Shown here: piece after piece, positions 21,625-32,600 of the stretch
Layout of the letters: every line of letters begins with the position of its first letter
Position numbering within the stretch: the first letter of the stretch is position 1
The notes under the pieces: generated by a model
What the model was told of the DNA's origin: nothing
Databases searched by the model: none
Seen by the model: only the letters and a program-made list of their open reading frames with translations
Translations under genes and position numbers: made by a program
Source of the DNA: a virus
IMG/VR virus record: IMGVR_UViG_3300046472_000494
Coordinates: 1-52,534 of that record
Reading direction: 5' to 3' (one strand)
DNA: 52,534 nt

Positions 21625-22704
21625 ATGGCCGCCCCGACCAGGCTGCAGCTCTACAACAACGCGCTCCTCGACGTGGGCGAGCGGCAGCTTGCGTCGCTCG
21701 ACGAGGCGCGCGAGCCTCGCCGGCTGCTGGACATGGCGTGGGACGCGGGCGCCGTCGACTGGTGCCTCGAGCAGGGGCGGTGGGACTTCGCCACCCGCTC
21801 GGCGCAGCTCGACTACTCGCCGTCGGTCGAGCCGCCATTCGGCTACGTGCGCGCGTTCGACAAGCCCGTGGACTGGCTCAGCACGCTCCTGGTCGCGGAG
21901 GATCCGCAGTTCCGCGTGAAGCTGCACCAGTACGTCGACGAGGCCGGGTTCTGGTTCGCGGACCTGGACACGATCTTCGTGCGCTATGTCTCGAACGCCG
22001 ACGACTACGGGATGGATTTCGGCAAGTGGCCGAGCACGTTCCAGCGCCTCGTGACCGCGTACCTTGCCTCCGAGATCGCGACCAAGCTCACGCAGGACAA
22101 GGAGAAGCGCGATGAGCTGCAAAAGGCGCTGCAGGCGGCACTCGTCAACGCGCGCAGCCTGCACGAGCGCGACGAGAACGCGACGGCACTCCAATGGGTG
22201 CTCGAGCAGGGCCAGTGGAACTTCGCCATCCGCTCGGTGAAGATCGACTTCGACCCGACGTTCGTCCATGTCTTCGGCATGCAGCGGCAGTACGTGAAGC
22301 CCCCCGATTGGGTGCGCACGGCCGCGCTCTGCAGCGACGAGTACTTCAAGACGCCGCTCCTCAACTACGTGGACGAGGGCGGCAAATGGCAGGGCGACCT
22401 CGACACGATCTACGTGAAGTACGTCTCGAACGACCCGGAGTACGGCAACAACATCAACCGCTGGCCGCAATCGTTCCAGATGGCCGTCACGGCGCGGCGC
22501 ATGTACGACATCGCCGTGGACACGGGCGACGAGCACCGCATCGCGCGGGCGAAGAAGATGATGGATCTCGCGCTCACCGATGCGCTCTCGAAGGATGCGC
22601 AGAACGGGCCCACGCGCTTTGCACCCCCGGGCACGTGGACGCTTTCGCGTCGCGGCCGCCGCACGCGCTTCGACCGGGGCAATAGCGGCTCGCTGATCGG
22701 CTGA
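21625..22704 (+). CDS. tail tubular A-like protein with tandem duplication
   Basis: A 359-residue protein that reads as two copies of one domain. Copy 1 (about residues 46-190) has WCLEQGRWDFATRS, KPVDWLS, YVDEAGFWFADLDTIFVRYV and KWPSTFQRLVTAYLASEIA. Copy 2 (about 190-335) has WVLEQGQWNFAIRS, KPPDWVR, YVDEGGKWQGDLDTIYVKYV and RWPQSFQMAVTARRMYDIA. Tail tubular A/gp11-type adaptors form the ring under the portal. The duplication would give two domains per subunit. The C-terminus is Arg/Gly-rich. It starts one base after the preceding stop. Confidence 0.78.
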   Translation: MAAPTRLQLYNNALLDVGERQLASLDEAREPRRLLDMAWDAGAVDWCLEQGRWDFATRSAQLDYSPSVEPPFGYVRAFDKPVDWLSTLLVAEDPQFRVKLHQYVDEAGFWFADLDTIFVRYVSNADDYGMDFGKWPSTFQRLVTAYLASEIATKLTQDKEKRDELQKALQAALVNARSLHERDENATALQWVLEQGQWNFAIRSVKIDFDPTFVHVFGMQRQYVKPPDWVRTAALCSDEYFKTPLLNYVDEGGKWQGDLDTIYVKYVSNDPEYGNNINRWPQSFQMAVTARRMYDIAVDTGDEHRIARAKKMMDLALTDALSKDAQNGPTRFAPPGTWTLSRRGRRTRFDRGNSGSLIG

Positions 22705-22708
22705 CGTG

Positions 22709-25700
22709 ATGGACCAGAAGCTCTCGGTCCGGCAGAACTCGGCCATCTACCACTTCAACCGCGGGATCATCTCGCGGCTGGCGCTGGCACGCCTGGACCT
22801 GAAGCGCACGGCCTTCTCGGCCGAGCAGATGAAGAACTGGATGCCGCGCGTGCTGGGCTCCATGATGCTGCGCCCCGGCATGGAGCACCTCGGCGGCATG
22901 AGCTCCGCGCCGCGCATGCTGCCCTTCGTCTTTTCCACGAACGACACGGCGCTCGTCGAGCTCACCGACCACACGATGCGCCTGTGGATCGACGATGCGC
23001 TGCTGTCGCGGCCGGCCGTGTCCACCGCCGTGAACAACGCGTCCTTCGACCTGGACCTCGCCGGCTGGACCCTCCTCGACGAGCCGGGGACCGCGACCAC
23101 GTGGGAATTCGGGGGCCTCGCGAAGCTGGTTGGCAACGGCACGGCCGCGGCCATCATGGAGCAGAGGGTGACACCCGTGAACGCGGGCATCGAGCATGCG
23201 CTGCGCGTCGTGATCGAGCGCGGGCCCGTCACCTTCATGGTCGGATCCACCTCGGGCGGCGACGACTACGTGGCCGAGTCGGACCTCGCGACCGGCACGC
23301 ACAGCCTCAACTTCACGCCGTTCACCGACTTCTTCATCCGCTTCCGCAGCCGGCTCGCGCGCATGGTGCTCGTGGCATCCTGCGCCATCGAGGGGCCGGG
23401 TGCGGTGACACTCCCGACGCCGTGGTCCTCGAACGACCTGCGCAGGATCCGCACGGACCAGTCGGCCGACGTGATCTTCTGCGCGTGCCAGAACATCCAG
23501 CAGCGCAGGATCGAGCGGCGCGCGAAGCGCTCCTGGTCCGTGGTGCTGTACCAGTCCGACAACGGGCCCTTCCGCGTCGAGAACCTGGGCCCCGTCACGA
23601 TCGCGCCGAGCGCCATGACCGGCAACGTGCAGCTCACCGCATCCAAGGCGCTCTTCAAGCCGACGCAGGTGGGCACGCTCTTCAAGATCCGCTCGACAGG
23701 GCAGCGCACGACCGCGGACCTCACCACGGAGAACAGCTTCACCGATCCGGTGCAGGTGACGGGTGTAGGCGAGGCACGGCGTTTCGCCTGGACGATCGCG
23801 GGCACCTGGACCGGGACCGTGACACTGCAGCGCTCCATCGGCGCCGTGGGCTTCTGGGAGGATGTGGCGACCCGCACCGATAACGCCGACGAAAGCGACA
23901 ACGACCACCTCGACAACCAGATCGTCTTCTACCGCCTGGGCTTCAAGTCGGGCGACTACGGCTCCGGACTTGCCACCTGCACGATCACCTACACGCTGGG
24001 CAGCATCACCGGCATCGCGCGCGTGACGCTCTATTCCAACCCGACCTCGGTGGACGCCGAGGTGCTCAAGAATTTCGGCGGCACGGACCCGTCGGAATTC
24101 TGGTCGGAAAGCGAGTGGTCCGATCGCCGCGGCTGGCCCACGGCGGTGACGCTCTACGAGGGACGGCTCTGGTGGGCCGGCAAGAAAATCTGGGGCTCGG
24201 TGTCGGACGCCTTCGACAGCTTCGACGAGGACCTGGAAGGCGACGCGGGGCCCATCAATCGCACCATCGGCAGCGGCCCCATCGACAACATGAACTGGCT
24301 GCTGCCGATGCAGCGGCTGCTCCTGGGCGCCGAGGGTTCGGAGATCTCGATCCGCTCCACCACGTTCGACGAGCCGCTCTCGCCCACGAATTTCAACCTG
24401 AAGGCCGCGTCGACGCTGGGCTCGGCACCCGTGCCGGCCGTGAAGATCGACAGCCGCGGCATCTTCATCCAGCGCGGCGGCAGCCGCGTGTACGAGCTCG
24501 CCTTCGACTCGCAGGCCTTCGACTACGGTGCCACCGATCTCACGACGCTCACCCCGGAGATGGGCCTGCCCGGCATCGTGTCGGTGGCCGTGCAGCGCCA
24601 GCCGGATACGCGCATCCACTGCCTGCGCTCGAACGGCACCGTGGCGCTCGCCGTGATCGACCGCGTGGAGAACGTGCTGTCCTGGCAGGAAGTCATCACC
24701 AGCGGGGTCATCGAGGAGGTGGTCACGCTGCCGGGCCCGAGTGGCGTCGCGGAGGATAGCGTCTACTACGTGGTGCAGCGCGTGCTCGGCAACACGGGCG
24801 TGACCGACCTCTCGGTGACGGCTCCGGGCTCGGGCTACACGCATCCGCCGGCCATCACCTTCGAGGGCGGCGATGGCGACAACGCTTCGGGCACCTGCAC
24901 GCTTCAGGTGGTCGTGGCCGCGGCGGGTGCCGCCGGTACCGGCTACGTGCCGGGCGACGCGCTCACGGTCGTGGGTGGCACCGCCGCGGTCCCGGCGCGG
25001 CTTGCGGTGGCCACGGTGAACGGCGTGGGCGGGGTGCTCACGGTCACGATCGCCAACGGCGGAGCCTACGCGGTCGTGCCGCCGAATGCCGTGGCAGTCA
25101 CGGGCGGCAGCGGCGCGGGCTTCACCGTGAACGCGACCTGGGGCGTGGGAACCGCGACGGTAGCGAGTAGCGGCAGCGGCTACACGTCGGCCCCGGTCGT
25201 GCGCGTGACCGGTGACGGCGTGGGTGCTGCCATCGCGGCCGCAATCGGCACGGCCATCCTCACCGGCCACTACCTCGAGAAGTGGGCGCTCGAATCCGAG
25301 TGCCGCGGCGGCGTGGTGAACAAGCAGGCCGATTCCTTCATCGTGAGCGAGGGCGCCACGTCCGCGGTGTCATCGGGCTTCGTCTCCTCGCTCTCGGTGC
25401 TCGCGGGCGCGGGCTACACGAATCCGCCTACGCTCACCTTCGCGGGCGGAAGCGGTTCGGGTGCGGCGGCGACCGTGGGCCTTCAGCTCGTGGCGCTCAC
25501 GCTCAACACGCTCGGCAGCGGCTACTCGCGCGGCGACGTGCTCACGCTCGATGGGGGCGCCTTCACGCGCCCGGCGCAGATCGAAGTGCTGAGTGTCTTC
25601 GGCAGCGGCCAGATCAACGGCGGCTTCAACGTCATCATCGTGGACCCGGGCGAGTACACGGCCGTCGCAGGCTTCTATCCGAGTGTCGCGGTGAATGTCA

Positions 25701-26434
25701 CGGGGGGCACGGGCTTCGGCGCCTCGATCATGCCGTGCTGGGGGCTCGCCGACGCGCACCTCCTGAGTCCAGGCTCGGGCTATACCTCGGCCCCCATCGT
25801 GACCGTGAGCAACGAGCTCCTGTCGGTCGTGCCGCCGGGCAACGCGCGCGGCGTTCCCGGGAGCGTGAGCGCGTCCGTCACGGTGCTCACCGAAACCTCG
25901 TCGTCCACGCTCGACACCATCTCGGGGCTGAATCACCTCGAGGGCCGCGAGGTGGTGGTGTGGGCCGATGGGCGCGACCTGAGCCCCACGGACGACCAGG
26001 GCGTGCAGACGCGCTACACCGTGGCGGGCGGCAGCATCGGGCTGCCCGTGGCCGTCTCGCGCGCCGTGGTGGGCTTGCCGTACAAGGCCACGTGGGTGTC
26101 GACGAAGCTGGGCCTCCAGGCGGGCGAGAACGCGCCGCTCACGACGCGCCGGCGCATCTCGCAGTTGGGCGTGATCCTGCAGGACACGCACATCCGATCG
26201 CTGCGCTACGGCAATTCCAACGGGGCGCCGCCGGCGGTGCTGGACGCGCTCCCGCTCGTGGAGGCGGGTGCCGTGCAGTCCGTCGACACGATCTACGAAG
26301 GCTACGACGCGGACCTCTTCGAGTTCCCTGGCGAATGGGCGACCGACAACCGCCTGTGGCTGGAAGCGGAAGCGCCGCGTCCGTGCACGCTGCTCGCCGT
26401 GGTGATGGCGCTCGAGGAGAACGTGAAATCGTGA
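22709..26434 (+). CDS. tail tubular B-like nozzle protein, very large
   Basis: A 1,241-residue virion protein. The N-terminal 150 residues (LSVRQNSAIYHFNRGIISRL, MKNWMPRVLGSMMLRPGMEHL) match the opening of large tail nozzle/stabilisation proteins that follow the tubular A gene in podoviruses. From about residue 700 to 1030 there are repeated beta-rich units with GxGYT motifs (PGSGYTHPPAITF, SGSGYTSAPVV, AGAGYTNPPTLTF, PGSGYTSAPIV). These look like sugar-binding or shaft modules inserted in the nozzle. The start is ATG 22709; a GTG three bases earlier is possible. Its end overlaps the next gene as GTGA. Confidence 0.75.
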   Translation: MDQKLSVRQNSAIYHFNRGIISRLALARLDLKRTAFSAEQMKNWMPRVLGSMMLRPGMEHLGGMSSAPRMLPFVFSTNDTALVELTDHTMRLWIDDALLSRPAVSTAVNNASFDLDLAGWTLLDEPGTATTWEFGGLAKLVGNGTAAAIMEQRVTPVNAGIEHALRVVIERGPVTFMVGSTSGGDDYVAESDLATGTHSLNFTPFTDFFIRFRSRLARMVLVASCAIEGPGAVTLPTPWSSNDLRRIRTDQSADVIFCACQNIQQRRIERRAKRSWSVVLYQSDNGPFRVENLGPVTIAPSAMTGNVQLTASKALFKPTQVGTLFKIRSTGQRTTADLTTENSFTDPVQVTGVGEARRFAWTIAGTWTGTVTLQRSIGAVGFWEDVATRTDNADESDNDHLDNQIVFYRLGFKSGDYGSGLATCTITYTLGSITGIARVTLYSNPTSVDAEVLKNFGGTDPSEFWSESEWSDRRGWPTAVTLYEGRLWWAGKKIWGSVSDAFDSFDEDLEGDAGPINRTIGSGPIDNMNWLLPMQRLLLGAEGSEISIRSTTFDEPLSPTNFNLKAASTLGSAPVPAVKIDSRGIFIQRGGSRVYELAFDSQAFDYGATDLTTLTPEMGLPGIVSVAVQRQPDTRIHCLRSNGTVALAVIDRVENVLSWQEVITSGVIEEVVTLPGPSGVAEDSVYYVVQRVLGNTGVTDLSVTAPGSGYTHPPAITFEGGDGDNASGTCTLQVVVAAAGAAGTGYVPGDALTVVGGTAAVPARLAVATVNGVGGVLTVTIANGGAYAVVPPNAVAVTGGSGAGFTVNATWGVGTATVASSGSGYTSAPVVRVTGDGVGAAIAAAIGTAILTGHYLEKWALESECRGGVVNKQADSFIVSEGATSAVSSGFVSSLSVLAGAGYTNPPTLTFAGGSGSGAAATVGLQLVALTLNTLGSGYSRGDVLTLDGGAFTRPAQIEVLSVFGSGQINGGFNVIIVDPGEYTAVAGFYPSVAVNVTGGTGFGASIMPCWGLADAHLLSPGSGYTSAPIVTVSNELLSVVPPGNARGVPGSVSASVTVLTETSSSTLDTISGLNHLEGREVVVWADGRDLSPTDDQGVQTRYTVAGGSIGLPVAVSRAVVGLPYKATWVSTKLGLQAGENAPLTTRRRISQLGVILQDTHIRSLRYGNSNGAPPAVLDALPLVEAGAVQSVDTIYEGYDADLFEFPGEWATDNRLWLEAEAPRPCTLLAVVMALEENVKS

Positions 26435-26784
26435 GCCCCGTCATCATGCCGGCCACCGCTGAAATGTTTGCGCAGTTCACGGGCAAGCCGCTGCGCCATA
26501 CGGTGCGCGCGCTCGCCGCGGTGCTGGACGGCGAGCCACTTTGCATCGCTGGCGTGCATTGCGACGGCAAGCGGTACATCGCGTTCGCGTCGGTGAAGCC
26601 GATGATGCGCGAGCGCTACCGGAAGACGGGGCTGCGCATGGCAAGGCAACTCATGCAAGCGTGGGGCGCGCTGGGCATGCCGGTGTTTGCCGTGGCCGAC
26701 GAGTGCGTGGAAGCAGCGCCGCGGTTCCTCGAGCATCTCGGCTTCCGCGAGATCAGGAAGGGGGTGTACGCATGGACGACCTAG
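26431..26784 (+). CDS. GNAT-fold phage protein
   Basis: A 117-residue protein from GTG 26431. It reads as a reduced GNAT acetyltransferase: LCIAGVHCDGKRYIAFASV, then MPVFAVADECVEAAPRFLEHLGF and REIRKGVYAW. Such small GNATs are regularly encoded between nozzle and ejection-protein genes in BPP-1-like phages. Substrate and role are unknown; it might acetylate a virion or host protein. The end overlaps the next ATG by 13 bases. Confidence 0.68.
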   Translation: MSPVIMPATAEMFAQFTGKPLRHTVRALAAVLDGEPLCIAGVHCDGKRYIAFASVKPMMRERYRKTGLRMARQLMQAWGALGMPVFAVADECVEAAPRFLEHLGFREIRKGVYAWTT

Positions 26785-27335
26785 CCGGCACGGTGCGCAA
26801 GTTCGGATCGTCGCCGGGGATGACGGCGGCGGGGACTGTCCTCTCGGCGGGCTCGCAGATCGGCTCCGGCATCGCCGCGCGCCGCGCCGGGCAGTTCATG
26901 GGGGCGCAGGGCGACATGGCGGCGGGCCAGGCGGAAGCCGCCTCCCAGCGCACGGCCGCCGATGTGACGCGCCGCTCGAACATCCTGCAGTCCAAAGCAC
27001 TCGCGAACGCCGCGGCGAGCGGCGGTGGCGCCTCGGACCCCACGGTGACAGACGTGATAAGCCGCATCGCAGGCGAGGGCGCCTACCGCTCGCAGCTGGC
27101 GCTCTACGAGGGCAGTGACCAGGCGCGGGCGCTGCGCCAGCGTGCGGACGTGGCGCGCTACCAGGGCACGCTCGCCGAACGCGCGGGCTTCATCGGCGCG
27201 GCGGGTTCGGTCCTCAAGGGTGGCGCGACACTGCTCGACAAGTATGGCGGCCCGAATAAGGGCGCTGTCCTCGGATCGTCTGACGTGGGCGGCGTGGAGC
27301 CCTACTTCGATCCGTCCACCTGGGGCATGAGTTAA
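26772..27335 (+). CDS. small internal virion/ejection-type protein
   Basis: A 187-residue Ala/Gly-rich helical protein (AAGTVLSAGSQIGSGIAARR, AAGQAEAASQRTAADVTRRS). It resembles the first of three ejection proteins of podoviruses in size, composition and place, directly before two very large internal proteins. Such proteins leave the head with the DNA and help it cross the envelope. No enzymatic motif is visible. Confidence 0.65.
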   Translation: MDDLAGTVRKFGSSPGMTAAGTVLSAGSQIGSGIAARRAGQFMGAQGDMAAGQAEAASQRTAADVTRRSNILQSKALANAAASGGGASDPTVTDVISRIAGEGAYRSQLALYEGSDQARALRQRADVARYQGTLAERAGFIGAAGSVLKGGATLLDKYGGPNKGAVLGSSDVGGVEPYFDPSTWGMS

Positions 27336-29663
27336 ATGCCGCGGCTACCCACCCTCGACGACCTCGGCCAGCGGCCGTCGCCGACACCGCAGCTCGGCGT
27401 GGTGCCGATAGACATGAGCGCTCCGGCGCACGCGCTGGCCGGCGTGGGCGACGCCATCAACCAGATCGACGCGCACCTCACGGAAGCGCGCCGAGCGACC
27501 GACTTGACCGACGCGCTCTCGGGTGCCACGCAAGCGCTGGGCGAGCAGGAAATCGGCTTCCAGCGGGATCCGGACTTCAAGACCGTGCCGCAGCGCTTCG
27601 GCAAGGTGGCCGCCCAGATCGGGCAGGACAGCGCCGGCCAGATCACCGATCCCGTCGTGCGGCAGGTGTTCCAGCGCGAGTACCAGAAGCTCGCCGTCGC
27701 GAAGCAACTCGGCGTCACGCAATTCGCCGCCAAGCAGGAGGCCGACTACCACGCGGGACAACTCGAAACGAACCTGCAGACCATCGCGCAGCAGGCCGCG
27801 ACCGCGAAGACGGACCTCGAGCGCGACGTGATCGGGAACCAGGCGAAGATCGCCATCGGGGAGACGCGCGCCGCGCGCTGGATCACCGAGGAACATGCGA
27901 CGCGGCTGGAAACGCAGTTCCAGCGCAACTACGAGGAAGCGCTCGTCACGCGCGACATGGGCGACGACCCGGGAACGACGTACAGCCGGCTGAAGAACGA
28001 CCCGCAGTACGGCATCCACATCGACCCGATCGTGCGCGCTCGCATCCTGCATTGGGCGGCGAGCGCGGCGCTGCCGTACGAGATGAAGAAGGCGGCCGAT
28101 ACGGTGATGTCCGCGCCGCTGCCGTCGACCGCGCCAACGACGGGCGCCGAGGCGGGCACGGCTTCGGCCACGACGGCGACCGCCACGCCGGAGTTGATCG
28201 GCGCCATGAAGAAGGTGGAAAGCGGCGGCAACCAGGCGGCGGTGTCGCCGAAGGGCGCCGTGGGCGTGATGCAGTTGATGCCCGACGCCGCAGCCGACGC
28301 GGCGAAGAGCCTCGGCGTGCCGCTCGACATGGACCGCGTGCGAGCCGACCCCGCGTACAACGAGCAACTCGGCACGCAATACATGCAGATGATGCTCGAC
28401 CGCTATGGCGGCAATCGGACGCTGGCGCTCGCGGCCTACAACGCCGGCCCCGGCAGGGTCGACCAGTGGATCGGGAGCATCGGCGATCCGAACTCGGGTG
28501 CCATCAGCGATGCCGACTTCGCGGCGAAGATCCCGTTCAAGGAAACGCGCGACTACGTGGCGAATGTGGGCGCGAGCGCTGGGGCGACCGCGCCCCCTTC
28601 GGGGAGCGTCACGTCCGATGCCATGACACCCACGCAGGCGCACGACACGCGCGCCATGTTGCCGACGTGGATTTCCGCCGCCGAGCGCGAGGCCGAGCGC
28701 CTGCACCCGGGCGATCCCACGTTTCGCGATCACCTCATCACCGAGGTGAAGGGCCGGGTGGCGACCATCGCGGCGGCACAGCAGGCGGTGCAGACGCAGG
28801 CGCACGACACGCTCCTCACGCGGCTCTACGGCCTGGACAAGTCCGGCGACGGCACCAAGCCGCTCACGATGGGCGATCTACTCGCGACGCCGGAGGCGAC
28901 CCTCGCCTGGTCGCGGCTCGACGGCCCGGCGCAGGCCGGGATCGTGCATGCGCTGCAGCAGAACCAACTCGCCGCCGAGGGCAGGCCCGCGCAGATCAAC
29001 GCGCGCCTGGTGAGCGACCTCTTCCGGCGCATGTACCTGCCATCCGATGATCCGGACGCCATCACGCAGGCCACACAGCTCACGCCCTATATCGCGAAGG
29101 GGCTCACGCCGCAGGGCCACACCACGCTGGTCGACGAGTTGAAGAAAATCCAGAACCCCGAGGGCCGCGACTTCCAGACCGACGTCCAGCACGCGCGCTC
29201 GGTCGGTCGGTTGATGCTGACGCGCAGCCTCCTCGGCTCGATCAGTCCCGAGGTGGCCGAGGAAGCGGCATTCCGCTTCTCGAGCGAGCTCGGCGCAAAG
29301 GTGGACGAGTACCGCAAGGCGGGCAAGGATCCGCGCGACCTCATCACGCCGGGCAAGCCCGACTACATGCTGGACCCGAAGAAGGTGGCGAGTTTCCTGC
29401 CGTCCTCGAAGGACGCCGTGCGCGACGCAGCAGCCGAGATTGCACGCACGTCGCCGGACGCGGGCGGCCAGCCGGCGCCGGGAGCCACGCCAGGGGGCGC
29501 CGCGAATGACGCGAAGGGACGCGCGGTGAAAGATGCGAAGGCCGCACTCGCGCAGGGCGCGTCGCGCGACAAGGTTGAGGCCCGCCTGAAGGAGATGGGC
29601 GTGGATCCGTCGCTGTTGAAGGACGCGGAAGCGCCGATGAACCCGCCGCCCCTCCTCTTCTAG
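27336..29663 (+). CDS. ejection protein with lytic transglycosylase domain
   Basis: A 775-residue internal virion protein. Residues about 283-378 form an SLT (Slt70-type) domain: MKKVESGGN with the catalytic Glu, [30 protein letters not shown] and [17 protein letters not shown]. This cuts peptidoglycan glycan strands so the genome can pass. The flanking regions are helical and rich in Ala, Gln and Glu, as in T7 gp16-like or P22-like ejection proteins. It starts directly after a TAA stop. It is the only peptidoglycan hydrolase I can recognise in the genome. Confidence 0.88.
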   Translation: MPRLPTLDDLGQRPSPTPQLGVVPIDMSAPAHALAGVGDAINQIDAHLTEARRATDLTDALSGATQALGEQEIGFQRDPDFKTVPQRFGKVAAQIGQDSAGQITDPVVRQVFQREYQKLAVAKQLGVTQFAAKQEADYHAGQLETNLQTIAQQAATAKTDLERDVIGNQAKIAIGETRAARWITEEHATRLETQFQRNYEEALVTRDMGDDPGTTYSRLKNDPQYGIHIDPIVRARILHWAASAALPYEMKKAADTVMSAPLPSTAPTTGAEAGTASATTATATPELIGAMKKVESGGNQAAVSPKGAVGVMQLMPDAAADAAKSLGVPLDMDRVRADPAYNEQLGTQYMQMMLDRYGGNRTLALAAYNAGPGRVDQWIGSIGDPNSGAISDADFAAKIPFKETRDYVANVGASAGATAPPSGSVTSDAMTPTQAHDTRAMLPTWISAAEREAERLHPGDPTFRDHLITEVKGRVATIAAAQQAVQTQAHDTLLTRLYGLDKSGDGTKPLTMGDLLATPEATLAWSRLDGPAQAGIVHALQQNQLAAEGRPAQINARLVSDLFRRMYLPSDDPDAITQATQLTPYIAKGLTPQGHTTLVDELKKIQNPEGRDFQTDVQHARSVGRLMLTRSLLGSISPEVAEEAAFRFSSELGAKVDEYRKAGKDPRDLITPGKPDYMLDPKKVASFLPSSKDAVRDAAAEIARTSPDAGGQPAPGATPGGAANDAKGRAVKDAKAALAQGASRDKVEARLKEMGVDPSLLKDAEAPMNPPPLLF

Positions 29664-29666
29664 CCG

Positions 29667-32600
29667 ATGGGCGCCTTCGACGACCTCATTCCATCGAACG
29701 CGGCGCCCGCGAATGCGCCGCGACCTGGGCTATTCGGCGACCTGATCCCGCAGCAACGCCAGGCCTCCGGAATCCTCGAATCGCTGCAGGCCGGCTACCA
29801 GGGCTCGGCCACGGGCCTCATTGCGCGCGCGGCGCTCCCCGACGTGGTGCTCGATCCCTCGCATGCGAAGTGGTACGAGCGCGCGCTCTCGGCGGGCGCC
29901 GGCATGCTGGCAGACCTCCCCGAGATGATCGCGGGTGCCGTCGCCGGAGGGGCCGGAGGAGGGGCTTTGGGTGGTGCCGTGGCTTCGGTGCCTGGCGCCG
30001 CGGTTGGAAGCGTCCTGGGGGCCGGTGCGGGCTCCTTCGCACTGCCCGCGGCGATCCGCGAAAGCTACACGCAGGCGCTCACGCGCGGCGACATCACGAG
30101 CGCTTCCGACTTCCTCGACCGCGCGCGCATCGTGCTGCAATCGGCTGGCAAGGAAGGACTCGTCGGCGCGCTCACCTTCGGCGCGGGTGGCGCGGCCGCT
30201 CGCACCGTGGGCAAGGTCGTGGCGCCCGCCATCGGCGAGACCTTGTCGGTGCCGGCGGCACGCTCGATCATCGGCACGGCGAGCTCCGCGGCCGAGCTCG
30301 GCACGATGGTGGTGGCCCCCGCGGCGCTCGAGGGCAAGCTCCCCGAGCCGGAGGACTTCTTGAACGCGGCGATCGTGCTGGGCGGGATGAAGGGCGCGGG
30401 CCACGTCGCGGGCAAGCTGCGCGAGGTGTACGCGAAGGCCGGCGTGCCGCCCGAGAAGGTCGTGGCCGATGCGCAGCGCGACCCGTCGATTCGTGATGAC
30501 CTGTTGGATAGGACGCCGAATTCCGGACTTGAACGAGCGGCGGCTAACAATACGTTCGTCTACGAGACGTTATATCCGTCCTACGGCAATCGCATGGGGT
30601 TTCCGCAGCGCGAGGGGACACCCGTAGAAAAACTGTTCTCCAACTTTGCCAATACGCCTAAGCCACCCGGCATGACCGACGAGGCGTGGGCAGGAAAACA
30701 AGCAGATTTTCGACAAGCGATGTTCGAGCGGGCGAATCAGGATCCGCGTGCGTTCACGAACGATGACGTCGCAACGTCGACGGTCCCGATGGGCGACGAC
30801 CTCACGGTGCGCGTCGACGCTGCGGCCTCGGGCAATACGCGCGTGCAAGTCCTCGATGGGGAAACCGTCGTCGGGGCGGCTCACATCCAGCGCGGGATGA
30901 TGGACTCTATCGCCGTGGTGGAAGGCGCGAAAGGACGCGGTATCGGCGAGGACATGGTGCGCTTCATGCGCGACCAGAAGATCGCAAACGTCGCGGAAGT
31001 GCCGGATCGCAGTCCGGGGTTTGTGAAAATTCAGAAGAAGGTTCTGTCCGAACCACCCAAGGAAAGTGAGCCCGCCGCGCCATCGACCGGCGAGGGCGAG
31101 CCGCCGCCAGGAACCAGTCGCGCGTATCACGGCACCACGACGGAATTCGGCGACCAGTACGTTGGCACGGGCCTCGGGCCGCACTTCGGCTCGACGGAAA
31201 CGGCAAACCAGTTCGCTGTCGAGGGAGAAGGCGGGCACGTCCGGCCCGTGGACTTGACATTCAACAATCCCCTGCGCTTGCCTGACGGTTCCTGGGAAGA
31301 GCCGTTCGGTGTGATGAAGAAGTTGCAGGATGCCGGAATTATCTCCGAAGCCGAGGCCGCAGAATTTACGAACCAGTTTTTCAAGGGGCGCGCGAACACC
31401 GAAGCGGAGAACAAGGCGGCGTTCGACTTCCTGAAGGCGAAAATCGAGGAGAAGGGATATGACTCGATCATCTACAAGAACGAATCCGAAGGCGGCGGCG
31501 ACAGTTACATTGCGCTGAAGCCGGACGAGCAGGTTAAGTCGGCGTTCGCGGCGAAGGCAGACGAAATTCCCCGCGCCTACCAGCCGGCCGCTGCCGAGGA
31601 GCGCGGACGCCAGATCGTGCCGGGCGAGAAGGCGTACGACGTGTCGACGAGCCCGTTCGCGCAAGAAGTGCCGCAACTCCCCGGCGAGCCCGCGCAGCCT
31701 ACGCACGTCAATTACAACTACATCAACTCGCCCGAGGACACGAAACTCGCGCTCGTGCGCATCTCCGAGGTGTACGAGGCGGAAATCCAGGAGCAGCGCC
31801 GGGGCACGGTGGACTGGGCCGCGACCAGCGCCGAGGCGGCGCGCATGGTGAACGACGCCATCGGCGGCACCGATCCGCAACTGCTTCTGCCGCGCGAGCC
31901 CGGCACGCCCGCAGGTGCCGCCGAGATCCTCGCGCGCAAGCAGATGGTCGTCGGCGCGGCCGAGGCGATGATGGGCGCGCGTGACGAGCTGCTGGCGAAG
32001 GGCGCCAATGCCAGCGCCGAGGACCACCTGGCTTTCCTCGCCTCGATCGAGCGCCTCGCCATGATCCAGGCCGAGTTCCTCGGCGCCCGTGCCGAAGCGG
32101 GGCGGGCGCTCAACATCCTGAAGAACACCGCGATGGATGCCGAGCGCGTGCGCCAAATCCAGGACCTGATCGAGCGGTTCGGCAAGGATCCCGCGAAGCT
32201 CGCCGAGATGATGAAGGAAATCGACACGGTGGAAGGGGCCGCGAAGATGGCGCGCGAGATCGCCCGCGCGACCACGTGGGAGAAGATCGTGTTCGCGTGG
32301 AAGGCAGGGCTCGTCTCCGGCCCCATCACGCAGATTGCGAACATCATGGGCAACACGACCTTCCTCGCCGTGAGGCCGATCGTGGATTCGGTCGCCGCAG
32401 CCTTCGGGGTCGTGCGCGGCGCCCCAGCCGATCGCGTGACCGCGATGGAGCCGGCGGCGCGCATCTTCGGCAACCTGCAGGGCGTCATGGACGCGGCGAA
32501 GGTGGCCGCCGCCGAATTCAGGATGGGCGAGGATACGCTCGGCAAGTCGGAGAACTACCAGGCGCAGCCCATCGGCGGCGCGGCGGGCGAGGTGATCGGG

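Noticed and set aside
22574-25270. Long minus-strand frame of 898 codons
   Set aside because: It mirrors the tail nozzle gene. Composition is His/Arg/Gly-rich as expected for an antisense GC3 shadow, and the plus-strand gene has family motifs.
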